From Hallerella sp963652365 (GTDB lineage Bacteria > Fibrobacterota > Fibrobacteria > Fibrobacterales > Fibrobacteraceae), in the NCBI GenBank assembly GCA_963652365.1, contig CAVJTH010000004.1:73671-137670 (forward strand): DNA of 64,000 nucleotides. Direction: 5' to 3'. Made by a program: the position numbers and the translations under genes. Position 1 is the stretch's first letter, and the number at the start of each line of letters is the position of its first letter. Shown here one piece after another: positions 16,909-25,209 of the stretch. The notes beneath the pieces are model-generated. The model searched no databases. It worked only from the letters and a program-made list of their open reading frames with translations, and had not been told where the DNA came from.

Positions 16909-17921
16909 AGCATTTTTTTTTAGGAATTTTCTGCGCGTTGATGGCTTCCTGCTCGGAAACGTCTTCTCCATTGCGCATTGACCCGAACGTTCTCGTTCCG
17001 AACATCGCCCTTGAACCCGGAGCCCGCGCCTATCTGTTCGATACGCTAGAGGCGAAAACGGTAAAGATTGTCTTCCGCAACGACGAAACGGAAAATCTGG
17101 TCTATGCGAAGCTTACAAAAGATTCGACGATTCTGCAGGAATACGATTCGGATATCGACGTCTATCATCCGGCAATTTCTCCCGACGGTCAATGGGTCGC
17201 CTTTGGAACATCGCCGGAGCCTGTCGGCGGAAGGCTCTTTCGAGTCTATCTGCAAAGTCTAGACGATTCCGGTTTGCGGATTCCTGTCGAAGGCGACGCC
17301 GCGATTCCTCGCTTTCGCGTCTTGCCTTCGGGCGATACCGTTCTGCTCTATGTATCGACAAGCTACATCAACGATGACGACCAGGAATGGGAATCTCAAT
17401 CGACATTCAAGGCGTTCTTCCGAAACGGAACGCTCGCCTCGCCACAAAAAATCTTTACTGGCGCCTATAACGGCGGAGTTGCCGAAGACCTGCGCTTGGC
17501 CGTTACCGGGGCGCACTATTTGCGCGTCCATTCAGCGCTTTCCGGCATCGAAAAGGATACGGTCTGGTATGACGGCGAGCAGGTGTGCAATGTTTCCCTA
17601 TCGACGGACGGAACGCTGCGGACGCTCTTTCTCGACATGGCCTCGAAACGCGGACTGGAATTTTCGAAAGCGGACTACCTGCCGCATCATCGGATTCTCG
17701 TCGCGGATTCGTTGGGCAATTTAATCGGAAGCCTTCCTTCGCCGGACCCCTATTCCTTCGACCATCCGGAATGGGTCTATGGTTCGTCGCACCTGGTTTC
17801 CGTCATGCTTACGAGCGATGTGCACGAAAAGGTTTCCCTGCTGGATGTCCGGGATTCTTCCGTCCATCCGATTCTTTCCGGTGGCGAACTGTGGCACCCC
17901 GATATCTGGATAGAAAAATGA
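16905..17921 (+). CDS. PD40-only lipoprotein of the TIGR02171 cluster
   Basis: 338 residues. Signal peptide with lipobox MASC (Cys16). The rest corresponds to the PD40/TolB-like propeller of its two neighbours (DVYHPAISPDGQWVAFGTSP, GAYNGGVAEDLRLAVTGAHY, TVWYDGEQVCNVSLS, FDHPEWVYGSSH, ending GGELWHPDIWIEK), but the N-terminal FGE-like and C-terminal SGNH-like parts are absent. It is clearly diverged from the other two, unlike their mutual near-identity. ATG 16905 overlaps the previous stop and its own stop overlaps the next ATG, both as ATGA, so three paralogues are translated as one unit. It may act as a scaffold or partner for the larger proteins; function unknown. Confidence 0.8.
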   Translation: MKHFFLGIFCALMASCSETSSPLRIDPNVLVPNIALEPGARAYLFDTLEAKTVKIVFRNDETENLVYAKLTKDSTILQEYDSDIDVYHPAISPDGQWVAFGTSPEPVGGRLFRVYLQSLDDSGLRIPVEGDAAIPRFRVLPSGDTVLLYVSTSYINDDDQEWESQSTFKAFFRNGTLASPQKIFTGAYNGGVAEDLRLAVTGAHYLRVHSALSGIEKDTVWYDGEQVCNVSLSTDGTLRTLFLDMASKRGLEFSKADYLPHHRILVADSLGNLIGSLPSPDPYSFDHPEWVYGSSHLVSVMLTSDVHEKVSLLDVRDSSVHPILSGGELWHPDIWIEK

Positions 17922-20608
17922 AAAAGATTCTTGCTGCATTCTTGATATTTGTCCTTTATTCCTGTAGCGAGTCCACGTCTTCGCCAAGCGCGGATTCGCT
18001 CGATATCTCGCCCGACGAAAGCCACGCCGGGATGATGCGCGTCAAGGCCGCGGGGAAATCGACCGTTCTCGGATCGAACCTTTCCGCGAAAACGGACGAG
18101 TTCCCGGCGATGCAAGTCGCCTTTTCCTACGACTTTTCCATCGGCGAGCACGAGGTGAGATGCGACGAGTACAACGCCCTCGCACTGCATCCGCGGGATT
18201 GCGCGGAAGATTTTCCGGTAACGAACGTCACCTACTTTGACGCGGCGCTCCTTGCGAACGAAAAATCGAAAGCGGAAGGCCTCGACACGGCCTACGAATA
18301 CGCGTCCGCCGCCTTCAGCGAAGCGGGCAACTGTACGGAGCTCGGAGGGCTCGTCTTCTATCCGGAGCGAAACGCCTACAGGCTCCCGACCGAAGCGGAA
18401 TGGGTTCTTGTCGCGTCGCGGGATTTTCGCCCGTCCGCATCCTGGAATTCAGGCAATTCGGATTACAGATTGCATCCGGTCTGTTCCGCAGAAGGGCATT
18501 CCGAAATCTGCGACATGGCCGGCAACGCGATGGAATGGGTCAACAACTGGAAAGGAAATTTTCGCGATACGGTTCTTTCGAACTTTGTCGGAGCCTCCGA
18601 CGGCGGAAGTCTCGGGGAACGCGTTCTCAAGGGCGGGAGCTTTCGCAATGCGCCGGAAGCGATGACGCTCTACTCGCGTGGCGACGTCTATGCGGTGACC
18701 TCTTCCACCTTTGCGGACTACGTGGGATTTCGCCTCGCCCTGGGAAAGATTCCCGATGCGGTCTATCTAGACAAGAACGGCCAGGCTTCGGATTCTCCCG
18801 TCCAAGTCAAGGCGTCTTCGAACGACTTGAAAGAAAAACTGGGAACATTCCGGGCAAAGCTCGCCTTCCGAAAGGACGAAAGCGGCAACCTGGCGTTTGT
18901 CAACTACTGGAACGCTTCGCTCACCGTCACGGAAATCCTCGACACGCTCGACGCCTACCACCCGGCCATCTCCCCGGACGGGAAGCGCGTCGCCTTCTGC
19001 ACGCGTCCCGAGGGAATTTCCGGCAAGTCGGACCTCTATGTGCGCGACCTCGACGCGAAGGGCTCGAACCTCGTGAAGCTCGACGTGGAAAGCGCGGCGA
19101 TTCCGCGGTGGCGGGTCGTCGGAGCGGACACGCAGGTAGTCTATGTGACGAGCGCGGGCAACAACTCGGACGCCGCGGAGTGGAAGCTTGGCTCGACGTG
19201 GGCAGTCCCGTTCTCGGGCGGGAACTTCGGGACGCCGGAGAAGCTCCTCGACGGGACGTACAACGGCGGCGTGTCCGCGGATGGGAATCTTGCGGTAAGC
19301 GGCGCGCGCCTTCTCCGGGCAAGCGCGGACGGCAAGGAATCGGTCTGGTATTCGGGCGAGCAGGCCTGCAACGCGTCGCTCTCGGACTCCTCCAAGGAGA
19401 CGCTCTTCCTCGACTTCGGCGGCGAGACGGGCAAGTCCTTCGCTGGAAAAAGCTACGACGCGCACGAAATGCTGCTAATCGCGGACAGCTCGGGCAAGCT
19501 TTCGAAAATGGTACCGTCGTCCGCCGGCTACGCCTTCGACCACACGGAATGGGTCCGCGGACGGGAAGAACTCGCTATCGCGACCCTCACGGACGCAGGG
19601 GGCGCGCACTCGAAGATCGCGCTCGTCGACATCTCGGATTCGAGCGTCCTCGAACTTGCGCAGGGCACCGAACTCTGGCATCCGGACCTGTGGGTGGCGA
19701 ATTCTTCTTCGCAGGATGTCGAACTCGACCCCGACAGCGCGGGGGTATATCTGGACAATCCGACATATGCGCTTCTCAGCTACAAGATGAAGCTTTTTTG
19801 GAAATTCAAGGATTCGATGGAAGTCGCCATCTTGGGCTCATCGCGAGCGGCGTTAGGGGTTGATGCCAAAGTTCTGAAATCCTGGAGCTTGAACATGGCG
19901 ACAATTCCTTGCGATATGAATATTCCCTATTTCCTGACGTCAAATTATTTGCTAGAGCATTCTTCCCGGTTGAAAACAATCGTTGTCGAAATTTCTCCGG
20001 ATTTATGGATGGAATACGATTCAAGCTACACATCCAATCTTTACTTGAAGGCTAAAGGATTTATCTATGATTTCCATCATGATTACTGGAAAAATGGTCT
20101 TCCGGACGGTTTTTTGGAACTATGCGAAAATGCTCCGGTTCCTTCCGATGAGGAATATGCCAGTCGAATTGTCGAAAGAGGATTCTCTCCCATCCACGAA
20201 TCCTTGGGCTGGCTTGGAGGAAAAACTTCGATTGAAATTTTAAGTGATTCGACGCGAAGCGACGATCCGACATCCTACGAACAGGATTACCAATCGCTGG
20301 TCAAGCTGCTTTCCGCAGCGCAAAGCAAAAACATCCTGGTTGTTGGCATTGTTTTCCCGCTTGCGCCTCAATACCGGAATACGGGTTCCTATGGAAAATA
20401 CGGTATGCGGCGAAGCGCGGCTTTTCAGATTTTGCAGGATGTCGAAGCCCTTCGGCAAAAATATCCCAATTTCCATTATCTTGACGAAAACAGGATGGGG
20501 GATCATGACTATCCGGACGAAATGGCGTATGATTATGACCATTTGAACGTAACGGGCGCCGCCAAGCTGACCGCTCGCCTGGACTCCCTGCTGCAAACCT
20601 TAAAATGA
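17918..20608 (+). CDS. TIGR02171-like lipoprotein: FGE/SUMF1 + PD40 propeller + SGNH-like domain (second copy)
   Basis: 896 residues, lipobox YSC after a short signal peptide from ATG 17918 (overlapping the previous stop). Domain order equals that of the gene at 14200: FGE/SUMF1-like residues about 55-285 (YDFSIGEHEVRCDEYNAL, YRLPTEAEWVLVA, CDMAGNAMEWVNNW, GGSFRNAPEA), PD40 propeller about 320-610, SGNH-like about 630-896 (VAILGSSRAALGV with Ser about 640; DENRMGDHDYPDEM and YDHLNVTGAAKL). The middle of the propeller is identical at DNA level to the first copy, whereas the SGNH-like ends share only patterns, so the paralogues have been homogenised in the centre only. The last 800 bp are visibly AT-richer. 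Function unknown; surface location inferred from the lipobox. Confidence 0.8.
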   Translation: MKKILAAFLIFVLYSCSESTSSPSADSLDISPDESHAGMMRVKAAGKSTVLGSNLSAKTDEFPAMQVAFSYDFSIGEHEVRCDEYNALALHPRDCAEDFPVTNVTYFDAALLANEKSKAEGLDTAYEYASAAFSEAGNCTELGGLVFYPERNAYRLPTEAEWVLVASRDFRPSASWNSGNSDYRLHPVCSAEGHSEICDMAGNAMEWVNNWKGNFRDTVLSNFVGASDGGSLGERVLKGGSFRNAPEAMTLYSRGDVYAVTSSTFADYVGFRLALGKIPDAVYLDKNGQASDSPVQVKASSNDLKEKLGTFRAKLAFRKDESGNLAFVNYWNASLTVTEILDTLDAYHPAISPDGKRVAFCTRPEGISGKSDLYVRDLDAKGSNLVKLDVESAAIPRWRVVGADTQVVYVTSAGNNSDAAEWKLGSTWAVPFSGGNFGTPEKLLDGTYNGGVSADGNLAVSGARLLRASADGKESVWYSGEQACNASLSDSSKETLFLDFGGETGKSFAGKSYDAHEMLLIADSSGKLSKMVPSSAGYAFDHTEWVRGREELAIATLTDAGGAHSKIALVDISDSSVLELAQGTELWHPDLWVANSSSQDVELDPDSAGVYLDNPTYALLSYKMKLFWKFKDSMEVAILGSSRAALGVDAKVLKSWSLNMATIPCDMNIPYFLTSNYLLEHSSRLKTIVVEISPDLWMEYDSSYTSNLYLKAKGFIYDFHHDYWKNGLPDGFLELCENAPVPSDEEYASRIVERGFSPIHESLGWLGGKTSIEILSDSTRSDDPTSYEQDYQSLVKLLSAAQSKNILVVGIVFPLAPQYRNTGSYGKYGMRRSAAFQILQDVEALRQKYPNFHYLDENRMGDHDYPDEMAYDYDHLNVTGAAKLTARLDSLLQTLK
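18941..19699 (+). repeat. Near-identical tract, copy 2 (PD40 region)
   Basis: Partner of 15244-16002; the core 19040-19567 is identical by eye to 15343-15870. Confidence 0.9.
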
Positions 20609-20614
20609 TATTTT

Positions 20615-20621
20615 TATCTTG
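20615..20621 (+). promoter_or_regulatory. TATCTTG promoter element
   Basis: TATCTTG lies 20 nt before ATG 20642, with a ribosome-binding GAGGA between them. It allows transcription of the PD40/cyclotransferase pair apart from the TIGR02171 cluster. Confidence 0.45.
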
Positions 20622-20641
20622 AACTAAAAAATCGAGGAAAT

Positions 20642-21682
20642 ATGAATCGTTTGAAATTGACAGCATTTTTCGCTCTTGTCGCCTGCTCCTTCGCCCTTGC
20701 CGACGAGGCCCCGACCGGCGCCCCGGTCGCTCCGACATCCGACGAATCGGCGGCTCTCGCCGCGCTCAAGGGAAAGCTTTCCGGAAAAATTGTCTGGTCG
20801 AGTTCCCGCAGCCATTCCACGCATGACCTGTGGCTGATGAACGCCGACGGCAGCGACCCGAAGCAGCTCACCAATTCGACGAACGTCGATTGGTTTCCGC
20901 GATTTTCTCCCGATGGAAAGACCGTCCTCTTCACGCGTTCAAAGGGTGGCTGGACTCCGGAAAACGATGCCAACTATCCGGAAAAGTGGGATCTCTGGCT
21001 GGTTGACGTAACCGGCGAAAACGAAAGGAAGGTCGCGGACAACGCGACCTGGGGAACCTTCCGTCCGGATGGAAAGACCATCGTGTTTTCCCGCGGAGCG
21101 AACGTCTATCGAAAGGTTCTCGAAACCGGCGAAGAAACGCTCGTCCTCGACGGCAAGAAGGCCTTTGGGGAAGACGGCGTCATCCTGCAGGAACCGAACA
21201 TGTCGCCCGACGGCAAGTATCTCGCGATCACGCTCCGCGGATCCCTGCGCGAAACGGGCATCTATGATCTGGCGAACAAGAAATGGAACAAGTCCGGCGA
21301 CGGCTGCCAGATAGACTTTACCGCAGACGGCAAGCGCATCTACCGCGTCAATCCCACGGGCAACGGCGGAACGGCGGCTCCGAGCGAAATCCTCTGGTTC
21401 ACGGTCAAGGACGGCGTGCAGCAGGAAAAAATCGGATTTTTCGGCATTCCGAAGGCGGCAAGGCTCATGGACCTTCCGGGCAGGCGTTCGCACGAATACT
21501 TTCCGCGCATTTCCGCGGACGGCAAGTGGCTTGTCTGGGGAGCGACCGCAAAAGGCCACGACCACGACATCTACGACTACGAGCTCTACCTGTGGGAAAT
21601 CGGCACTCCGGCAAAGACCGCGGCGCGCCTGACTTTCCACACGGCGAACGACCGCTGGCCGGACATCTGGCTTGAAAAGTGA
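20642..21682 (+). CDS. Exported TolB-like PD40 propeller protein
   Basis: 346 residues with a signal peptide ending about ALA-DE (residue 20). The rest is a WD40-like PD40/TolB propeller: HDLWLMNADGSDPKQLTNST, FPRFSPDGKTVLFTRSKGG, WGTFRPDGKTIVFSRGANV, PNMSPDGKYLAITLRG, FPRISADGKWLVWGATAKG and a closing DRWPDIWLEK. The final WPDIWLEK matches the end of the PD40 proteins upstream, so it belongs to the same paralogous pool but has a normal rather than lipoprotein signal. GAGGA precedes the ATG. The next gene's ATG overlaps this stop (TGATG), indicating coupling with a glutaminyl cyclotransferase. Confidence 0.85.
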   Translation: MNRLKLTAFFALVACSFALADEAPTGAPVAPTSDESAALAALKGKLSGKIVWSSSRSHSTHDLWLMNADGSDPKQLTNSTNVDWFPRFSPDGKTVLFTRSKGGWTPENDANYPEKWDLWLVDVTGENERKVADNATWGTFRPDGKTIVFSRGANVYRKVLETGEETLVLDGKKAFGEDGVILQEPNMSPDGKYLAITLRGSLRETGIYDLANKKWNKSGDGCQIDFTADGKRIYRVNPTGNGGTAAPSEILWFTVKDGVQQEKIGFFGIPKAARLMDLPGRRSHEYFPRISADGKWLVWGATAKGHDHDIYDYELYLWEIGTPAKTAARLTFHTANDRWPDIWLEK

Positions 21683-22401
21683 TGCTTGCAGTTCTGTTTG
21701 CCGCAGCGCTCGGGAGCTTTTCCGTCCTGGATTCCGCGGAACATTCTTCGGAACATTTCACGCAAGGGCTTTTCCTTGATGGCAAGGTTCTCTACGAATC
21801 CACGGGGATCTACGGAGCTTCGCGCCTTTACCGCTATCCCGCTCCGGGAATGCCAGCAAGCGATTCCGTTGCGCTGGAATCCCGCTATTTCGGCGAGGGA
21901 TCGGTCAAGTTCGGATCCGACATCTTTTGGCTCACCTGGAAAGAAGGCGTCGCCTTTGTCCTGGACGCGAAAACGCTCCGGCGCAAAGGTTCCTTTCCGA
22001 TTCGTACGGAAGGCTGGGGCATTACCTTGTACCAAAACGCCCTGGCGATGTCCGACGGAAGCGATACGCTGTACTTCCTTTCGCCCGGCGAAAAGAACGT
22101 CTTTCGGACGCTCTCTGTGCGGGACGGCGATACGCCGGTCCGGTTCCTGAACGAGCTGGAAACGGCAAACGGGATTCTCTATGCGAACGTGTGGCAGTCG
22201 GATTCCATCGCGGCGATCGACCCGCAGACGGGGAAGGTTCTCCGGTGGTACGATTTTTCGCGGATCGCTCAGAATGTCCGCAAGCGCGACGCTCGGGCGG
22301 AGGTGCTCAACGGCATCGCCTTTGACGGCAAGTTCTTCTGGATAACCGGAAAGCTTTGGCCCGTGATGTATCGGGTCGAATTGAGGAGCGAGGATGATTA
22401 G
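21682..22401 (+). CDS. Glutaminyl-peptide cyclotransferase (glutamine cyclotransferase family)
   Basis: 239 residues. After a short hydrophobic N-terminus the protein follows the five-bladed propeller of plant/bacterial-type glutamine cyclotransferases (Pfam PF05096), which close N-terminal Gln to pyroglutamate: FTQGLFLDGKVLYESTGIYG, FGEGSVKFGSDIFWLTWKEG, GWGITLYQNALAMSDGSDTL, FLNELETANGILYANVWQSD and EVLNGIAFDGKFFWITGKLW. These blocks are in family order and the length is usual. ATG 21682 is chosen over GTG 21679, because it overlaps the previous stop as TGATG. An exported location suggests N-terminal capping of secreted proteins; which substrates is unknown. Confidence 0.85.
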   Translation: MLAVLFAAALGSFSVLDSAEHSSEHFTQGLFLDGKVLYESTGIYGASRLYRYPAPGMPASDSVALESRYFGEGSVKFGSDIFWLTWKEGVAFVLDAKTLRRKGSFPIRTEGWGITLYQNALAMSDGSDTLYFLSPGEKNVFRTLSVRDGDTPVRFLNELETANGILYANVWQSDSIAAIDPQTGKVLRWYDFSRIAQNVRKRDARAEVLNGIAFDGKFFWITGKLWPVMYRVELRSEDD

Positions 22402-22874
22402 TCGGTGCTTGGTCGAGAGGAGTCAGGAATCCGTTGAGTGTTGAGAGTGAAGAGTGGAGGGTGGAGTTTTGCGGACATTTAGGTTCTAACATAAGCGGAA
22501 CTTGGAGTTGTGTGTTTTGCTTGACAAGCTCGCCAACCTGTTTCCAAAAGTTTAGATGTCCGCAAATACTCCCTGTTCCCTAAATCTAAACGTCCGCTGT
22601 TCTAAAAAGCGTGGCCGAGGGGGTGGATGCAAGGAAGGGGGACCTTGGCCTTCGCAACTCCGAAAGGTCCCCCTACCTTGCCCCTCGCCGGGCAGGCGCT
22701 CCCACCGCCGCCAGGCGGAAACGGGTCGCTTGGCGACAAAAACCTTTTGACAGAAAGTAACGGCTCGCTCTGCGACTCTAAGCGCTATCCACTAAGCGCT
22801 GAACGGCTCGCTTTGCGATTTCCAAGCTCCAGGTTCTCCTCGCCAAGCTCTGAAAAAAACTCTGACACAGGCGC
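22402..22874. other. Non-coding interval with inverted and direct repeats
   Basis: 473 bp without a convincing gene between two convergent genes. It begins with a G/A-rich stretch of GAGTGTTGAGAGTGAAGAGT type, contains a strong inverted repeat (22629-22681), and later two copies of AACGGCTCGCT(C/T)TGCGA about 55 bp apart (around 22760 and 22813). Short frames here have no ribosome binding sites and no protein-like composition. Confidence 0.7.
22629..22681. repeat. 18-bp inverted repeat (long hairpin)
   Basis: GCAAGGAAGGGGGACCTT (22629-22646) pairs with AAGGTCCCCCTACCTTGC (22664-22681) with one mismatch around a 17-nt loop. There is no T-run, so a simple terminator is unlikely; a REP/MITE-like element or a structured RNA is possible. 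Confidence 0.75.
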
Positions 22875-24773
22875 TTAATTGTCAAAGCTCCACGTAATCC
22901 CGTAAAGGAATCGGACGCCTTCCGGGCGGTAGCCGCTCGCCGGTTCGTAGAGGCTGTGGTTCAGGTTGTCGATGCGCGTATAGAGCGAAAAGGAGAGAAT
23001 CCGCATCCGGGCTTCGAAATTCAGCGCGAGGTAGTGCTTCAGCTCGACCAGTTCCAGTTCGTCGTATTCGTTCGTCTGGATGTCGGTGCGGTTGCCGAAC
23101 CAGGTAAAGTCAAAGCCGATGCTCACGCCGAGACGATTCCTCACGAACTTGTCCTGCCAGCGAATGTAGCCCTTGTAGTAGAGGCTTGCCACGTCGATCG
23201 GGCGGTTCTGCTTGGCGAGAGCCTGTTCGCGTTCCAGATAGAAGCGCCAGTTTCCCAGTCCGAATCCGACCGCGACATACCAGTCGAGCGCTTCCGCGTT
23301 TTTCAGGTTTATCCACTGGTAGGCCCCTTCGATCGATTCAAGGCCTTCGCCGGAAACCCATCTCGGCTTGATGGGAGAATTCGCGTATTCGTACCGAAGT
23401 CCCGTTCCGTAAAAGATTCCGCCCGCGTCCCATTCCAGATCCCCGGTCATGCGGAACCGTTCCTCGGGCTTCAGGTTCTCGTTCGGATAGGCGTAGCGTC
23501 CACGGTTGAAGAGCTTGAGCTCATCGACATCCGGGAACCGCACGTCGTTCTTGAACGAGCCCTTGAGTGCGACATGCCAGGGAAGGCGAAGCGTCAGATA
23601 CCCGGAAATCATCCGCTTCACCTCGACGGAATCGAAAAGGTTCGAATTGCGCAGCGCGCCGCCCTGGAAGCGAAAATCGGCAAACCGGAAACTGTCCGAA
23701 ATTTCCAGGTAATAGAGTTCGCGGTCCTGTCGAAACCGGGAGTTCGCCTCCGTGAATTCGTATTCCATCCGAAGCGTCGGATGAAGAGGCGTCTTTAGCG
23801 AAATCTCGCCGTCGCCGTTGACCGTTTCGTAGAGGACCTCGTCCCTTATGCCCATCCAGGTCGTATCCTTATAGACAATTCCAGCCGCGCTTACCGTGTC
23901 CCGGACGCTTTCGACGAGATTCACCAGGCTGTCGTATGCGATTTCGTGCTTTCCGCTGTAAACGCTCGCGCTCGCTTCGAGCACGCTTACCGGGCGAATC
24001 TTTCCGCGGATGCCGTAGGTAAACGAGTTCAGGTCCGTTTCGAAAGGCCGCTTGAGGTAGGTAATGCTCGAATAGTTCGTCGAATCCTGGAGATAGCGGT
24101 AGGGAGGCGCGTCGTCGTTCTTCACGCGCAGATAGCTCAGGCTTGCCGAAACTTCGCCCCGGGGAAGAAACCACGTGACGGCCGGCTTGAAATGCGTCGT
24201 GCCGGTCGAAAGGTTCCTGCCCGAAAAGGGAATCTGCGAAGAATCGCGGCCGAGCGCAAAGAACGGCTGGTGCGTCACGTCTTGGTAGCGGAACTCGTCC
24301 GAGCCGTCGTCGGAATAGCTCGCCATGCCGATGTCCAGTTCGATGCTGTCGAGCAGCAGTCGTCGAAAGTCCAGGCCGAACGCGTTCCCGTTAAACGCGT
24401 AGCGCTCCCAGAGGATCCGCGTCACGGGCGTATCGACCGGGATTCCCCGCGCGAAGTTCTCCTTCATGATGCCGTTTTCCCCGAACAGCGAAAGCTGCGT
24501 CGCGTCGAAGGATAGGGGAAAGGTGAAAATTCCGGCGAGCTTTGAAGGGAGGCGTCTCGACGGAGCGGAAAGTCCCATCGAGCGGAACTCCAGGTCGGGA
24601 TTTCCAAAGAGGGAGGTTCCCAGGACCCATTCCGCCTTCTGGCCTTCCAGGTCGTATGTCCGCTCGGCGACTTCGCGAGATGCCGCGCCCTTGCGCGCCG
24701 TGCTCAGTTCCTCGACGGCGATTGCCGGGGAAAAGGCGAGAAAAAAAGTGACAAGGATCGCAAAAAGAGGCAT
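22875..24773 (-). CDS. Outer-membrane beta-barrel protein, TonB-receptor-barrel-like
   Basis: 632 residues with a signal peptide (MPLFAILVTFFLAFSPAIA). The mature protein has many amphipathic strands and typical TonB-dependent-receptor barrel phrases: YAYPNENLKPEERFRMTGDLEW, VGFGLGNWRFYLEREQAL, and the closing PEGVRFLYGITWSFDN. No TonB box or plug domain is visible: the N-terminal 120 residues are too short and lack plug motifs, so this is a barrel related to receptors rather than a full transporter. It diverges from thioredoxin across 58 bp. Its role could be surface adhesion or solute passage; sequence does not decide. Confidence 0.7.
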   Translation of the reverse strand: MPLFAILVTFFLAFSPAIAVEELSTARKGAASREVAERTYDLEGQKAEWVLGTSLFGNPDLEFRSMGLSAPSRRLPSKLAGIFTFPLSFDATQLSLFGENGIMKENFARGIPVDTPVTRILWERYAFNGNAFGLDFRRLLLDSIELDIGMASYSDDGSDEFRYQDVTHQPFFALGRDSSQIPFSGRNLSTGTTHFKPAVTWFLPRGEVSASLSYLRVKNDDAPPYRYLQDSTNYSSITYLKRPFETDLNSFTYGIRGKIRPVSVLEASASVYSGKHEIAYDSLVNLVESVRDTVSAAGIVYKDTTWMGIRDEVLYETVNGDGEISLKTPLHPTLRMEYEFTEANSRFRQDRELYYLEISDSFRFADFRFQGGALRNSNLFDSVEVKRMISGYLTLRLPWHVALKGSFKNDVRFPDVDELKLFNRGRYAYPNENLKPEERFRMTGDLEWDAGGIFYGTGLRYEYANSPIKPRWVSGEGLESIEGAYQWINLKNAEALDWYVAVGFGLGNWRFYLEREQALAKQNRPIDVASLYYKGYIRWQDKFVRNRLGVSIGFDFTWFGNRTDIQTNEYDELELVELKHYLALNFEARMRILSFSLYTRIDNLNHSLYEPASGYRPEGVRFLYGITWSFDN

Positions 24774-24831
24774 CGGAATACTCGTGGAAACAAAAAATAG
24801 CTATTTTAGCGAAAACAAGCGAGGTTCTGCG

Positions 24832-25149
24832 ATGTCCGTACTCAATGTGAACGAAAAGGATTTTGACGAAGTGATCAATTCTGGCCGCCTGGTGCTGGTC
24901 GATTTCTGGGCGACATGGTGCAGGCCTTGCCAGATGATGGGTCCCGTCATGGAAGAGCTCGCCCTGGAATACGACGGAAAGCTGGTCGTCGCCAAGGTGA
25001 ACGTCGATGAAAACGAAGGTCTCTGCAACCGATTCGGCATCACGAACATCCCGAACATGAAGCTTTTCAAGAACGGCGTCGAGGTCGGAAACATCGTCGG
25101 CGCGGTCCCGAAGACCACGCTTGTCGCCGCAATCGAAAAGAATTTCTGA
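24832..25149 (+). CDS. trxA: Thioredoxin
   Basis: 105 residues of the single-domain thioredoxin family, a cytoplasmic disulfide reductase. The active site reads DFWATWCRPCQMMGP (CRPC rather than the common CGPC), with a KVNVDENEGL block and the cis-Pro loop NIPNMKLFKNG. ATG 24832 is preceded by AGCGAGG at about 7 nt and by a TATTTTAG element about 22 nt upstream. A bidirectional terminator follows. The CRPC variant changes the residue pair between the cysteines and may shift redox potential; that is known for the family in general, not measured here. Confidence 0.95.
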   Translation: MSVLNVNEKDFDEVINSGRLVLVDFWATWCRPCQMMGPVMEELALEYDGKLVVAKVNVDENEGLCNRFGITNIPNMKLFKNGVEVGNIVGAVPKTTLVAAIEKNF

Positions 25150-25165
25150 TTTTCCCTTTGACGAA

Positions 25166-25192
25166 AAAAGTCCCGAAGCCTTCGGGACTTTT
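25166..25192. terminator. Bidirectional terminator between trxA and trpGD
   Basis: AAAAGTCCCGAA, loop GCC, TTCGGGACTTTT: a perfect 12-bp stem with T-runs in both directions, serving convergent trxA and trpGD. Confidence 0.9.
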
Positions 25193-25209
25193 GCACTTGA
25201 AGCGCGACT

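Noticed and set aside
17585..17917. N-terminal extension of the third TIGR02171-like gene
   Set aside because: The extension reads the end of the preceding gene out of frame; ATG 17918 gives a perfect lipoprotein signal and an ATGA overlap.
22875..24773. Full TonB-dependent transporter
   Set aside because: The barrel phrases are there, but no plug domain or TonB box precedes them.
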